64,000 nucleotides of DNA from Nannocystis exedens (GCF_002343915.1 NZ_NETK01000002.1:724328-788327), one strand, 5' to 3'; positions 1-8,878 are shown, counted from the first letter of the stretch. Translations and numbers: made by a program. The notes: generated by a model from the sequence alone, not told the origin.

Positions 1-972
1 CCGGGCGCGCCGCACGGCCTGGTGGTGCCGGTGCTCGAGCGCACGCACGTGCAGGTCGGGCCGGCGGGGCTGGCAGTGGTGCGCGACGAGGGGCCGTCGC
101 CGGGGCCGGTGGTGCGGATCGGTCGGACCGCGGCCGCGCGGGACGGCAACTGGCGCCGCCCGGTCGCGCCGATCCTGTCGGCGCTGGTGCCCGGCCTCGG
201 CCAGATGGTCAACCGCGAGTACGCGCGCGGAGCCGGCTTCCTGCTCGGGGCCATGTCTCTCGGGGCAGGTGCGCTCGGGCTCGCGCTCACCCGCGACCCG
301 TCCGACGCGGCCACCCCGGGCGCCCACGGCCGCACCTTCGCCGCCGACGTCGTCGGCGCGGCCGGCCTCGGGCTTTTGACCGGCGGCCTGCACCTCCTCT
401 ACATGGCGCAGGTGATGGACGCCTACGCCGGCGCGATCGGCAAGCGCACGCCGAAGCCGCACACCCGCCACAAGCTGTCGCTCGAGCTGCGACGCATGGC
501 GACCGTCGGCATGCGCGCCGGCGATCCGGCGGCCCAACTCTACGCCGACTGGAACGTCGGCGTGCTCGGCCAGGTCGCCCCGCGCTTCAGCGTCGGCCTG
601 ACCGACCTCGGCCTCAAGTTCGGCCCGGGCCGCGCGGCGCTGCAGGGCGGGCCGCGGCTGCAGTACCGCGTGCTCGAGCGCGGGCGCGTGTGGCTGTCGC
701 TGGCCGCCGGCGCGATCGTCCAGGGCGCGTTCGCCAGCGGGGCGCCGCCGGCCGTGCCCGAGGGCGAGGAGCCGCCGCGCACCGCGGTCGTCGCCGCCAT
801 CCCGTACGGGCAGCTCGACCTGCGGCTGTTCATCCTCGACCGCTGGTCGATCGACATCGTCCCGCGCGTCAGCGCCCCGCTCGGCGCCGCCCGCTACTAC
901 CGCGGTGACGGGGCGATCCCCAAGCACGCGGTCACGCTCGAGCTCGGCACCGGCCTGGGGGTGTACTTCTGA
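1..972 (+). CDS. Membrane protein of unknown function, 5' end probably outside the window
   Basis: The frame is open from the first base, so the GTG at 22 may be internal and the gene may begin upstream; about 316 residues are visible. Two hydrophobic stretches are seen near residues 50-85 and 110-135, the first containing the motif LVPGLGQ that is common in small membrane-associated proteins. After them comes a roughly 180-residue region with alternating hydrophobic residues ending in aromatic VYF, which resembles a beta-strand-rich, possibly outer-membrane, domain. The stop codon overlaps a 14-bp repeat array that precedes the next gene. I do not recognise the family; the membrane location is inferred from hydrophobicity only. 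Confidence 0.6.
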   Translation, partial: PGAPHGLVVPVLERTHVQVGPAGLAVVRDEGPSPGPVVRIGRTAAARDGNWRRPVAPILSALVPGLGQMVNREYARGAGFLLGAMSLGAGALGLALTRDPSDAATPGAHGRTFAADVVGAAGLGLLTGGLHLLYMAQVMDAYAGAIGKRTPKPHTRHKLSLELRRMATVGMRAGDPAAQLYADWNVGVLGQVAPRFSVGLTDLGLKFGPGRAALQGGPRLQYRVLERGRVWLSLAAGAIVQGAFASGAPPAVPEGEEPPRTAVVAAIPYGQLDLRLFILDRWSIDIVPRVSAPLGAARYYRGDGAIPKHAVTLELGTGLGVYF

Positions 973-1043
973 TGCTGGCCTTTCAGACCTGGCGCCCGGG
1001 ACAGTGGCCTTGGAAACATGTTCGAACGGCCATGTCGCTCGCG
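973..1043. repeat. 14-bp period repeat array, 5 units, overlapping a start codon
   Basis: Units begin at about 973, 987, 1001, 1016 and 1030. Spacing is 14 bp except one 15-bp step. Cores read GCTGG, CCTGG, CAGTG, CATGTT and CATGTC. The last unit supplies the ATG at 1032 chosen as the start of the downstream lipoprotein gene. Translating the array upstream of that ATG gives a Trp-rich leader that does not look like protein sequence. Confidence 0.75.
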
Positions 1044-1823
1044 CTCGCGGCCGGCCTGGTCGGCTGCGTGTTCGGCTACCGCAGCGAGGCCGAGGTCGAG
1101 GCGACCTGGCCGCTCACCGAGGTCCAGGCGGTGCGGGTCGCCCTGCCGGACACGCCGCTGACGGTGGTCGGCGACCCGATGGCCGCCGGCCTCGAGCTGC
1201 GCGGCGCGTGGCGGGCGGCCGGCGGCAGCGAGAAGGTGGCCAAGGCCAACGCGCGCACGCCGCGGCTCGTCTTCGACGTGACCGGCGGGTTCGCCCGCCT
1301 GGGCGCGGTGGTGCCGCTGGCGGTCGACGACCAGGTCGACCTCGAGGTCGAGGAGATCCGGCTGCCGCCCACGCTCGACCTCGAGCTGCAGACCGGGCTC
1401 GGCGACGTCGACGTCGTCGGCGTCGCCGGCAACATCGGCGTCGACGTCGACATCGGCGACGTCGACATCGACGGCGGCGACGGCGGGGTCGCGGTGCGCA
1501 CCGGCGACGGTCGCGTGCGCGTCGAGTCGGCCGGCAACATGGACCTGCGCACCCGCCACGGCACCGTCGAGGTGTGGCAGGCGGGCGCGGGCGGCAACGA
1601 CGTGGTGGTCCGCGCCGGCGGCGACGTGCGGGTGTGGCTGCGCTCCGACGCCGACCTCGACCTCGACCTCAAGGGCGACCAGATCCGCGTCCAGACCGGC
1701 ACGGTGTCGACGATCACCAGCGGCTCGTTCCGCCGCGCGGTCGGCGGCGGGCACGTGAAGATCTGGATCGACGCCGGCCCGGGCCAGGTCGAGGTCCGCC
1801 TCGGCGAGCCCGAGATGCCGTGA
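1032..1823 (+). CDS. Lipoprotein with DUF4097-like beta-strand repeats
   Basis: From ATG 1032 the protein opens with a short hydrophobic signal ending in the lipobox LVGC, so it is probably a lipid-anchored envelope protein. An upstream in-frame ATG at 972 exists, but the bases between it and 1032 are a repeat array and would bury the signal peptide, so I prefer 1032. The body (about 264 residues) alternates short strands with Gly-Asp turns (GDVDVVGVAG, GDVDIDGGDGG, TGDGRVRVES). This pattern resembles the DUF4097 or putative-adhesin beta-solenoid family. Function is unknown; family membership is inferred from the repeat pattern. Confidence 0.7.
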   Translation: MSLALAAGLVGCVFGYRSEAEVEATWPLTEVQAVRVALPDTPLTVVGDPMAAGLELRGAWRAAGGSEKVAKANARTPRLVFDVTGGFARLGAVVPLAVDDQVDLEVEEIRLPPTLDLELQTGLGDVDVVGVAGNIGVDVDIGDVDIDGGDGGVAVRTGDGRVRVESAGNMDLRTRHGTVEVWQAGAGGNDVVVRAGGDVRVWLRSDADLDLDLKGDQIRVQTGTVSTITSGSFRRAVGGGHVKIWIDAGPGQVEVRLGEPEMP

Positions 1824-2183
1824 GGCGCTGCGGAGCGTCACCGCGGAGCGCCGCGCGAACGGCGGCGCGGCCCGACGAGCGCTGCGACTTCGGCGATGAT
1901 CTCTCGGTCCCGCGGTCGGGACGCGCTGCTCCGGAGTCGACGTCGAAGCGCCGGGCTCCCGGGTCGAGCCCGCTGAGGGGAGCGGGGGCCGCCGCAGGTC
2001 GCCTCGCTGCGAGCGGCTCCGCGGCGCGTGACGAGCGTACAGACGTGCCGGCGGTCCCGGGACCCGCACGGACGGCCGCGGGCGGGGGGCGACGGCGGCG
2101 CAGGGTGATCCGTCTCCGGGCCGGGTGCGCCGCAGGCTTGCGAGCAGGCCGGCGCCCGTGCTAAACGCTTCGCCGCTCCTCGC
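1824..2183. other. Intergenic stretch with no recognised feature
   Basis: Very GC-rich DNA between the lipoprotein gene and tRNA-Leu. I see no convincing gene, hairpin with a T-run, or 14-bp repeat array here. Open frames crossing it lack plausible starts or overlap the tRNA. Confidence 0.5.
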
Positions 2184-2268
2184 GCCAGAGTGGCGAAATC
2201 GGTAGACGCGGCGGACTCAAAATCCGTTGAGGTAGCCCCTCGTGTCGGTTCGAGTCCGACCTCTGGCA
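2184..2268 (+). tRNA. tRNA-Leu (anticodon CAA)
   Basis: Acceptor arms GCCAGAG (2184-2190) and CTCTGGC (2261-2267) pair perfectly, followed by discriminator A at 2268. The D-loop carries GGTAGACGC, the anticodon arm GCGGA-CTCAAAA-TCCGT presents CAA, a class II long variable arm follows, and the T-arm contains GGTTCGAGTCC. The length of 85 nt fits tRNA-Leu. CCA is not encoded. It decodes TTG, a rare codon in this GC-rich genome. Confidence 0.95.
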
Positions 2269-2298
2269 CTCTCGCGGGCTTCGTGCCAAAACGATCCC

Positions 2299-2952
2299 GT
2301 GCCCATCGACGTCGTGCGATCGCCGGCTGAACGGTCTCCCGCTGGGGTTGCCGGTCTCTCGCGCCATTTGCTGTGCGCGGTGCCGCAGCTCGTCGATCCC
2401 AACTTCGTGCGCTCGGTGGTCCTCATCATCGATCACTCGGAGCGCGGCGCGTTCGGGCTGGTCATCAACCACCGCCTGCCCACCACGATCGCCGAGTTCG
2501 CCGACGCGGTGACCCTGCGCTGGGAGGGGCCCGCCGATCAGGGGTTGCGCCTCGGCGGGCCGGTCGAGCCGGTGCGCGCGTTCCTCCTCCACGACCAGTC
2601 GCAGTGGGACCCGCTCGCCGAGGACGTCGCGCCCGGAGCGTTCCTCACCGCCTCGCTCGAGGGCGTGCGCCGCGTCAGCGACAACCGCTTCGGCGGGGCC
2701 GGCCGCAACTACCTGGTGTTCCTCGGCTACGCCGGCTGGGGTCCGGGCCAGCTCGAGTCGGAGATGGCCCAGGGCAGCTGGCTGGCGGTGCCCCTGCGCG
2801 AGCCCGCCAGCGACGCCCCCGGGGTCCCGGTGCCGTGGCTGTTCCACACCGCGCCCGAGATGATGTGGCACGACGCGCTGGCGACCGTCGGCATCGACCC
2901 GGCGCGGCTGATCGGCGCGAGCGTCGGCTCGGGCCGCGCGCCGCAGGCGTGA
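2299..2952 (+). CDS. YqgE/AlgH (UPF0301) family protein
   Basis: The protein shows hallmarks of the YqgE family: LLCAVPQLVDPNFVRSVVLI near the N-terminus, GAFGLVIN, RLGGPVEP, and FLGYAGWGPGQLESE in the middle. The biochemical role of YqgE proteins is not settled; they are small soluble proteins of about 190 residues. The open frame extends upstream into the tRNA-Leu gene, so that part cannot be coding. GTG 2299 gives 217 residues and is the first start outside the tRNA. A strong hairpin follows the gene at 3008-3028. There is no operon partner on the same strand downstream. Confidence 0.9.
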   Translation: MPIDVVRSPAERSPAGVAGLSRHLLCAVPQLVDPNFVRSVVLIIDHSERGAFGLVINHRLPTTIAEFADAVTLRWEGPADQGLRLGGPVEPVRAFLLHDQSQWDPLAEDVAPGAFLTASLEGVRRVSDNRFGGAGRNYLVFLGYAGWGPGQLESEMAQGSWLAVPLREPASDAPGVPVPWLFHTAPEMMWHDALATVGIDPARLIGASVGSGRAPQA

Positions 2953-3007
2953 GGGCGTGCCCCGCCCGGGGTGCTGTGTGGCAGCGCTCGCTGCGCGAGG
3001 ACGTCTC

Positions 3008-3030
3008 GAGCCGCGGGGGCCGCGGCTCTT
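3008..3030 (+). terminator. Perfect 9-bp stem hairpin downstream of the YqgE-family gene
   Basis: GAGCCGCGG (3008-3016) and CCGCGGCTC (3020-3028) pair perfectly around a GGG loop and are followed by TTCTC. This fits an intrinsic terminator, though the T-run is short. Confidence 0.6.
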
Positions 3031-3042
3031 CTCAAGTAGAGG

Positions 3043-3112
3043 GCATGTCGAAACACGCATGTCGTCGAGGTCATGTTGCTTCGGACATGCTCGTTCGAAC
3101 ATGTCCTTCACG
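3043..3112. repeat. 14-bp period repeat array, 5 units
   Basis: Unit starts at 3043, 3057, 3071, 3085 and 3099 keep an exact 14-bp step. The core is CATG followed by TCG, TTG, CTC or TCC; the spacers are variable. The array lies in the 363-bp space between the convergent YqgE-family and GDYXXLXY genes. The remainder of that space (3113-3315) shows nothing recognisable. Confidence 0.85.
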
Positions 3113-3315
3113 TCGGACGCCCGGCCGGCCGCCCACGAGGGAGCGAGCCCAGGCTGTTCGTCGAGGTCGGCGAGCGCCCCGCCACGCCGCGCACGATCGA
3201 GTCCGGCGCACGCAGAGCGGTCAGGAAGGCCTCGAGTCGGGCGAGCGCATCCGCGAGCGAGCAAGGAGGCGGGGCGCCAGGCTGACGCGCAGAGCCGGTG
3301 GGACCGCCCCGCTGC

Positions 3316-4941
3316 TCAGCGGTCGTGCAGGCGGGTGCCGAGCGGGCGGCGGGCCTCGTCGCGCAGGCCGATGAGCACGCTGTCGCCGGCCTCGGCGACG
3401 GCGAGCTCGCCGTACCGGGCCGCCTCGAGCGTGCGGCCCTCGCCCTCGGGGAACAGGAACGTCTCGGCGCCGAGGCTCACCTCGCGGCCGCGCTTGGCAT
3501 AGCGCAGGCGCAGCTCGCCGGGCGCGAGCGGGCGGCCGTCGTCGACGCGGACGAACCGGGCCACGTCGTCGACGTCGCGGGTGACGATCAGCGCCCCGCG
3601 CGGGGCCAAGCGCTCGACGTCGGGCAGCTCGGACACCAACGCGTAGCGCAGCTCCATGTAGTCGCCCTGCATCAGCGAGCGCGGGTCGACCGGCGCGAGC
3701 CGCAGCAGCACCGTCTCGCCGGACGACAGCACTCGCTCCTTCTGGACCACGACGTAGCCGGGGATCGCCAGGCCCAGCGCGAGCGCCAGCGACAGCCAGC
3801 GCAGGTCGGCGATCCGCGCCGCCAGCGGGCGCGCCTGGGCCTTGCGCGGGCGAGCGGCTTTGCGGCGCAGCAGCCCGGCCAGCAGCAGGAACAGCGCGCC
3901 GTGGCTGACCGCCACGATCGACTTGCTGAGCAGCGTCGAGCCGTGCTCGTAGTACCAGAAGAACAGGAAGCTGCCGACGGCGGTCAGGCCGAGCAGGCGC
4001 AGGTTCAGGCTGGCGCGCAGCTGGCCGAGGATCAGCAGCGTCAGCCCGGCGCTGAGACCCGGGGTGTCGAGCCCGAGCAGGGCGGTCAGCCCGATCCCGG
4101 CGTAGGCCGCTCGCTGGGCCCCGCCGCGCAGCTCCGGCCGCTCGCGCCCCGCCTGTACGATCAGCCAGGTCGACAGCGCCGCCCAGCCGGCCGACAGCAG
4201 CACGGCGTCGGCCGCCCAGGTCCCGAGGAACATCGGCAGCCCGCCCGGGTCGCCGCCCTCCCGGCGGCTGCCGGCCCCGATCGTGATCGGCGCCCACACG
4301 GCCAGCGGCAGCGCGTAGGCCAGCGGCTGCCACAGCCGGCCGAGCCGGGCCGCCAGCGGCGCCTGCAGCACCCACAAGCCGCAAATACATGTCCCGAGGA
4401 ACAGGGCTAAAAGACCATGTCCGAACGGGCCGACGTGCAGCTCGGCCGCCAGCACCAGCAGCGCCCCGGCCCCGACCAGGACCGAGACCACGCCGATGGC
4501 GAGGTCGCGGACCAGCCACACCGTGATCGCCTGGACGACGAGCGCCGCCACGCACAGGCTCTCGTCGTCGCCGATGACCTCGCCGAGGCTGGCGAGGATC
4601 AGGACCTGCCCGCCGATGGTGGCGATCCAGCGCAGCTGCAGCTCGAGCAGGGTGGCCGGGCCGCGCGCGAGCACGGCCGCCAGGCCGAGGCCCGCCGCGC
4701 CGAACGCGAGCCCGACCGGCACGACCGCCGTGATCTCCATCTGCACGAGGAAGATCGCCAGCAGCAGCGCCCCGAGCCACACCGACACCGAGGCGCCGGC
4801 CTGCTGCAGCCGCAGGCCCTCGCCGGTGAGCCCGGCGAGCGCGTCGCGGGTCCGCTGGCCGAGCGGGGTGGCCTCGTCGAGCGCGTCGCGGTCGACCAGG
4901 CCCTCGCGGGCGAGCTGCTCGAGCAACCTTCGGGTGCTCAC
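3316..4941 (-). CDS. DUF4401 membrane domain fused to GDYXXLXY domain
   Basis: The N-terminal ~380 residues form a polytopic membrane region of DUF4401 type, with many alternating hydrophobic segments. The C-terminal ~150 residues carry the signature GDYMELRYAL that names the GDYXXLXY family. In many bacteria DUF2157, DUF4401 and GDYXXLXY are separate adjacent genes; here the last two are one 541-residue protein. GTG at 4941 is chosen because it overlaps the stop of the upstream DUF2157 gene by 4 bases (GTGA), indicating translational coupling. Three 14-bp repeat units (4387-4428) lie inside the membrane-coding part. Function is unknown; location is the inner membrane by inference. Confidence 0.85.
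   Translation of the reverse strand: MSTRRLLEQLAREGLVDRDALDEATPLGQRTRDALAGLTGEGLRLQQAGASVSVWLGALLLAIFLVQMEITAVVPVGLAFGAAGLGLAAVLARGPATLLELQLRWIATIGGQVLILASLGEVIGDDESLCVAALVVQAITVWLVRDLAIGVVSVLVGAGALLVLAAELHVGPFGHGLLALFLGTCICGLWVLQAPLAARLGRLWQPLAYALPLAVWAPITIGAGSRREGGDPGGLPMFLGTWAADAVLLSAGWAALSTWLIVQAGRERPELRGGAQRAAYAGIGLTALLGLDTPGLSAGLTLLILGQLRASLNLRLLGLTAVGSFLFFWYYEHGSTLLSKSIVAVSHGALFLLLAGLLRRKAARPRKAQARPLAARIADLRWLSLALALGLAIPGYVVVQKERVLSSGETVLLRLAPVDPRSLMQGDYMELRYALVSELPDVERLAPRGALIVTRDVDDVARFVRVDDGRPLAPGELRLRYAKRGREVSLGAETFLFPEGEGRTLEAARYGELAVAEAGDSVLIGLRDEARRPLGTRLHDR
4387..4428. repeat. 14-bp repeat units inside a membrane-protein gene
   Basis: Three exact 14-bp steps start at 4387, 4401 and 4415 (ACATGTCC, ACAGGGCT, CCATGTCC). 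They are read on the minus strand as part of a transmembrane region including GPFGHG and LGTCICG, so the repeat is accommodated as coding sequence. Confidence 0.75.
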
Positions 4942-5924
4942 GACACGTCCTCCTCGCGCGGCCGGCGGGCCCGGAACCACTCGCCGCCGACGTAACCCTG
5001 CACGCTGAGGAGCAGGCCCATGATCAGCAGCCCGCCGATCTCGGCGTCGAGCACGTCGAACACCAGCTTGCCCTCGGCGACCGTGAGCAGGCCGAACAGG
5101 TGGGCCACCGCGAGCCGCTCGAGGCCGAAGTCGTCGAGCCGACGCCCAAGCTGCAGCAGCACCGCCGGCAGCGCCAGCGCCAGCAGCAGGGCGATGACCT
5201 GTCCGAAAGGCCAGCCATCGATCGAGATCGCCACGGCCCCGTGGGCGAAGGTGATGCACCAGCCGAGCGTCAGCGCGACCAGGCCGATCGCGTCGCTCGG
5301 GCCGCGATGCACGCGGCGGTGCAGTGCCAGCGCGGACAGGGCGGCGGCGCCGGCCAGGCTGCCCCAAAGACCTGGTGTGTCGAACGGGTGGCTGCCGAGG
5401 GCCTGACCGATCCACAGGTAGATCGTGATCACCGCCAGCAACAGCGCCGTGATCCACGCGCCGACGAACCGGGTCGCCAGCGCGTAGCCGGCCAGCACCA
5501 CTGCCCAGGCGAGGAACAGCTCGAACGCGTCGGCGCCGGTCTGGTAGACCTGGCCGACCAGGGCCAGGAGCGGCCCGAACAGCAGCCCCCCGGCCAGCCC
5601 CGCGGCGCGCCCGCTGAGCTTGTCGAGGCCGATCCAGCCGCCCGCGAGGGTGGCGGCGGCCATCGCTGCGGCGGCCAGGCCGATCCTGGCGTGCGGGGTG
5701 AACACGTCCCAGTTGGCGGCGACGAAGAAGATCGCCCCGGCGACCGCGAGCACGGTGCCGAGGATGATCAGGTGGAAGCGCGCGAAGCGGTACCAGGCGT
5801 CGACCGTGGGCGTGCCGCCGACGAGCTCGCGCGCGCGCTCGAAGGCCGCGGGGTCGAGCACGCCGGCCGACGCGAGCGCATGCAGGCGGACGGCGATCGG
5901 CGGGCCGGCGAGCGGGTCGGACAC
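4938..5924 (-). CDS. DUF2157 domain membrane protein
   Basis: After a short cytosolic N-terminus (LHALASAGVLDPAAFERA, typical of the DUF2157 start) come about nine hydrophobic segments, the first containing GTVLAVAGAIFFVAANWD. The open frame extends upstream to 6554, but that part is a translation of the tandem repeats at 6239-6600 and is not protein-like. GTG 5924, followed by SDPLAG, is the only credible start, giving 328 residues. It overlaps the following DUF4401/GDYXXLXY gene by 4 bases, so the two are one operon. Role unknown. Confidence 0.85.
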   Translation of the reverse strand: MSDPLAGPPIAVRLHALASAGVLDPAAFERARELVGGTPTVDAWYRFARFHLIILGTVLAVAGAIFFVAANWDVFTPHARIGLAAAAMAAATLAGGWIGLDKLSGRAAGLAGGLLFGPLLALVGQVYQTGADAFELFLAWAVVLAGYALATRFVGAWITALLLAVITIYLWIGQALGSHPFDTPGLWGSLAGAAALSALALHRRVHRGPSDAIGLVALTLGWCITFAHGAVAISIDGWPFGQVIALLLALALPAVLLQLGRRLDDFGLERLAVAHLFGLLTVAEGKLVFDVLDAEIGGLLIMGLLLSVQGYVGGEWFRARRPREEDVS

Positions 5925-6087
5925 GCTGGCGACACTAGCACGCCGATCCGGGGGCCGCGACGGCCGCCGCGGTGGGATCGTGGGCCGGCGGGCACGGCCG
6001 ACGACGTCGTCACACAGGACCGCGATCGGCCGCGAGAGCGGGGAATAAGTCGGCGGCTGTGGAGTCGCGCGAGCGCTCGTCGCCATG

Positions 6088-6115
6088 ACCTGGCGCAAGA
6101 GACATCCTTTCGGCG
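6088..6115. repeat. Pair of 14-bp repeat units
   Basis: ACCTGGCGCAAGAG at 6088 and an ACATCC unit at 6102, exactly 14 bp apart, upstream of the DUF2157 gene. Confidence 0.65.
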
Positions 6116-6238
6116 AGCGCGGCGGGTTGGGTCGGTCGTCGCGGCACCGAACGCGCCGCCGGGTTCGCAGGCAGAGACCGCTCGTGCCGGGCGCAGCGCG
6201 GCGGCGCGCGGGCCTGTGCCCCGGGCGAGGGTCATCAC

Positions 6239-6600
6239 AGCGACATGTCGCAAGAGACATGTCATTCCCGACCAGCGGCGCAGGGGAGTGCGCAGGGGTG
6301 CGGACCACCGCGCTGGCGACGTGTCCCGAGGGGCATGTCATTCTCGACCTGAGGCGCGCAGCGGAGTGGGGGGCCCGAACCCCCGCGGCCGGCGACGTGT
6401 CCCAAGGGACAGGCCTCTCAACCAGCGGCGGGGTGACCCAGCCCCCGCCGCTGCGCCCGGCTGGCGACGCGTCGCAAGAGACCGGCCACGCCCGCGAAGC
6501 GGCGTGCGCGGGCCACCACCCGCGGCCGGCGATATGTCGCAAGGGACAGGCCACTGCCGGCCGGCAGCGCGCAGCCGCGGGCGCGGGGCTGCGTCCGCAC
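6239..6600. repeat. Higher-order tandem repeat (~65-76 bp x 5) built from 14-bp units
   Basis: Five copies begin at about 6239, 6315, 6391, 6463 and 6528. Each opens with GCGACRTGTC or a close variant and carries two or three 14-bp units (for example 6243/6257/6271, 6319/6333/6347, 6395/6409, 6467/6481, 6532/6546). A less conserved GC-rich filler follows in each copy. The 5925-6780 intergenic region holds nothing else that I can identify. A long open frame across it on the minus strand is a repeat artefact. Confidence 0.8.
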
Positions 6601-6780
6601 GGCGGGCGCCGACGCGCGACCCCGCGCCGCCGCAGGTCTCCACGGTCAGGTCACCGCCGCCCGAGACCCCGGCCGCGGTGCTCCGCCCGCGACGATGGTG
6701 GTCTGGCGCCCACGCGGGCGAGCGCAGGGCGGCGCGTCGCCACGCATGTCTCGGCCGGCGGGCTCGGGTATCGTGTCCAC

Positions 6781-8340
6781 ATGCGATCTGCGAAGACGGC
6801 GACCTTGCTGACCGCGCTGGCGCTCGCCGGCTGCGGCGGCGAGCAGGGCGACACCCTCGACACCGACACCACGACGAGCACGGCCGGCACGACCACCGCG
6901 ACCGCGAGCGACGGCACGACCTCGACCGCCGCCGATCCGACCGAGGCCCCGACGACGACGACGACCTCGACCACCTCGACCACCACGACGGCGACGAGCA
7001 CCGACCCCGTCACGACCGACGCCGTGACCACCGACGCGCCCGACACCGGTCCGGATCCCATGCCGGCCTGCGGCGATCCGAGCCACTTCGCCACGTCCAA
7101 GGAGCCGACCACGCTGATCTACGTGGCGGCGAGCGGCGCCGACGGGCCCGACTGCGGCGCCCGTGCCACCCCGTGCCAGACCGTCGAGGCGGCGGCGGCG
7201 AAGGCGACCCCCGGCACCGGCATCCGTCTGCTCGGCGAGACCTTCGGCCCCGACATCTTCCTCAGCGACCTCGCGGGCACCGCCGACGCCCCGATCTGGC
7301 TCGGCGGCGAGTTCGGCTCGCCCGCGACCATCGCGGGCGGCGGCGAGGCCCTGCACCTGTCCCGCGTCCGCCACCTGGTCATCCATGACCTCGAGATCAC
7401 GGGCGCGACCGCCAACGGCATCAACGTCGACGACGGCGGCGCCGTCGACGATCCGGAGGCGACTCGCTTCGTCGCGTTCGAGCGCCTCCACATCCACGAC
7501 ATCGGCGAGGGCGGCAACCAGGACTGCCTCAAGCTCTCGGGGATCAACGACTTCTGGATCCTCGACAGTCAGTTCGAGCGCTGCAGCGACGGCGGCAGCG
7601 CCGTCGATCACGTCGGCTGCCACCGCGGGCTCATCGTCGCCAACTTCTTCGGCGAAAACGGCGGCAACGCGATCCAGGCCAAGGGCGGCAGCGAGGACAT
7701 CGAGATCCGCGGCAACACCATGATCGACTGCGGGCAGCGGGCCGTGAACATGGGCGGGTCGACCGGCTTCGAGTTCTTCCGCCCGCCGCTGACGATGAAC
7801 GGCGACAACGCCGAGGCGCGCAACATCCGCGTGGTCTCGAACGTGATCGAGGGCGGGGAGACGCCGCTGGCGTTCGTCGGCTGCGTCGACTGCCTGGCGG
7901 CCAACAACACGATCATCCGCCCGCAGCAGTGGCTGCTGCGGATCCTGCAAGAGACGGTGTCCGACCCGCAGTTCACGTTCGCGCCGGCGAGCAACGGGCG
8001 GTTCATCAACAACCTGGTGGTGTTCGACCGCGCGGCGATCTCGACCTACGTCAACATCGGCGGCAATACGGCCCCGGAGACGTTCACCTTCACGACCAAC
8101 CTCTGGTACGCCGCCGACGCGCCCGACCAGTCGAGCCCCGCCGGCGACCTGCCGGTCGTCGAGACCGGGGCGATCGCCGGCGAGGACCCGCTGCTCGTCG
8201 ATCTCGCCGCCGACTTCCGCCTCACCCCCGCCAGCCCCGCGGTGGGCTCGGGCACGCCGCTGCCCGAAGTCGCGGCCGACCGCGACTACCGCTGCTGGAA
8301 GGACCCGCCGAGCCGCGGCGCCTACGAGCTGGTCCCGTGA
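6781..8340 (+). CDS. Lipoprotein with Thr-rich linker and right-handed parallel beta-helix domain
   Basis: ATG 6781 starts a signal peptide with lipobox LAGC (MRSAKTATLLTALALAGC), then a Thr/Asp/Ala-rich linker of about 80 residues rich in TTTT runs. The remainder (~420 residues) has the periodic pattern of a parallel beta-helix with pectate-lyase-like or NosD-like coils: repeated HDLEI, HIHDIG, NGINVDD, GNAIQAKGG, IRGNTM and similar rungs. Such domains bind or cleave polysaccharides, but no catalytic signature is certain. It is predicted to be lipid-anchored and displayed in the envelope. The gene is monocistronic and faces the GcvH-like gene across a short repeat array. Confidence 0.85.
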   Translation: MRSAKTATLLTALALAGCGGEQGDTLDTDTTTSTAGTTTATASDGTTSTAADPTEAPTTTTTSTTSTTTTATSTDPVTTDAVTTDAPDTGPDPMPACGDPSHFATSKEPTTLIYVAASGADGPDCGARATPCQTVEAAAAKATPGTGIRLLGETFGPDIFLSDLAGTADAPIWLGGEFGSPATIAGGGEALHLSRVRHLVIHDLEITGATANGINVDDGGAVDDPEATRFVAFERLHIHDIGEGGNQDCLKLSGINDFWILDSQFERCSDGGSAVDHVGCHRGLIVANFFGENGGNAIQAKGGSEDIEIRGNTMIDCGQRAVNMGGSTGFEFFRPPLTMNGDNAEARNIRVVSNVIEGGETPLAFVGCVDCLAANNTIIRPQQWLLRILQETVSDPQFTFAPASNGRFINNLVVFDRAAISTYVNIGGNTAPETFTFTTNLWYAADAPDQSSPAGDLPVVETGAIAGEDPLLVDLAADFRLTPASPAVGSGTPLPEVAADRDYRCWKDPPSRGAYELVP

Positions 8341-8359
8341 CGCCCGGGCGCCGGCATCG

Positions 8360-8413
8360 ACCTGCCCCGAAGGCCAGGTCGAGCGACCTGCCCCTCCGGA
8401 CCGGTCACACGCA
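8360..8413. repeat. 14-bp repeat units forming a hairpin between convergent genes
   Basis: Units at 8360, 8374, 8386 and 8400 (one 12-bp step). GACCTG and CAGGTC around 8359-8380 can pair, so the array may also serve as a bidirectional terminator between the beta-helix lipoprotein gene and the GcvH-like gene. Confidence 0.7.
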
Positions 8414-8803
8414 CGACGCCGCGGTCTTCAGCAGCTCGCTGTAGGCCTCGGCGTCGAGCAGGGTGGTGAACTCGCTGAGGTCGGGCGGACGCACGGCGAT
8501 CATCCAGCCCTCGCCGTAGCAATCGTCGTTGATGGTCGAGGGCGCGAGGTCGAGGCCCTCGTGGACGCGGACCACCGCGCCGGACAGCGGCGTGAACAGC
8601 TCGATCTCCGCCTTGGCGCTCTCGAGCACCGCGAAGCACTGGCCGAGCGCGAGCTCGTCGCCGGGCTGGACGCGGAGGACGAAGTCGGTGATCTCGCCGA
8701 GCTGGTCGAGCGCGCGAGCGCTGATCCCGACGAGCACGCTGTCGCCGTCGAGTTCGGCCCAGACGTGGTTGCGCGCGTAGCGACGAGCGTGGACGGGGGG
8801 CAT
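8405..8803 (-). CDS. gcvH: Glycine cleavage system H-like lipoyl protein
   Basis: This 132-residue protein matches the GcvH fold: NHVWAELDGDSVLVGIS, ALDQLGEI, then the lipoylation motif ESAKAEIE with Lys64, and SGAVVRVHE, all at the spacing of H proteins. In the glycine cleavage complex, the lipoyl arm shuttles the aminomethyl group between the P, T and L proteins. No gcvT or gcvP neighbours are present, so it may instead be a stand-alone lipoyl carrier. Start ATG 8803 follows the usual length. The stop overlaps a repeat array. Confidence 0.85.
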   Translation of the reverse strand: MPPVHARRYARNHVWAELDGDSVLVGISARALDQLGEITDFVLRVQPGDELALGQCFAVLESAKAEIELFTPLSGAVVRVHEGLDLAPSTINDDCYGEGWMIAVRPPDLSEFTTLLDAEAYSELLKTAASCV

Positions 8804-8878
8804 CGGGACCGCGTTATCCCACGCGACGCTTGCGCCAGCAACGGCCGGCGGCGGCCGGACGAACCCCGCCTGGAGCGG

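Noticed and set aside
5925..6554. N-terminal extension of the DUF2157 protein
   Set aside because: It translates the higher-order tandem repeats and contains no domain; GTG 5924 starts the conserved region.
8405..8803. Glycine riboswitch upstream of the gcvH-like gene
   Set aside because: The 75-bp upstream space is too short and shows no aptamer-like pairing.
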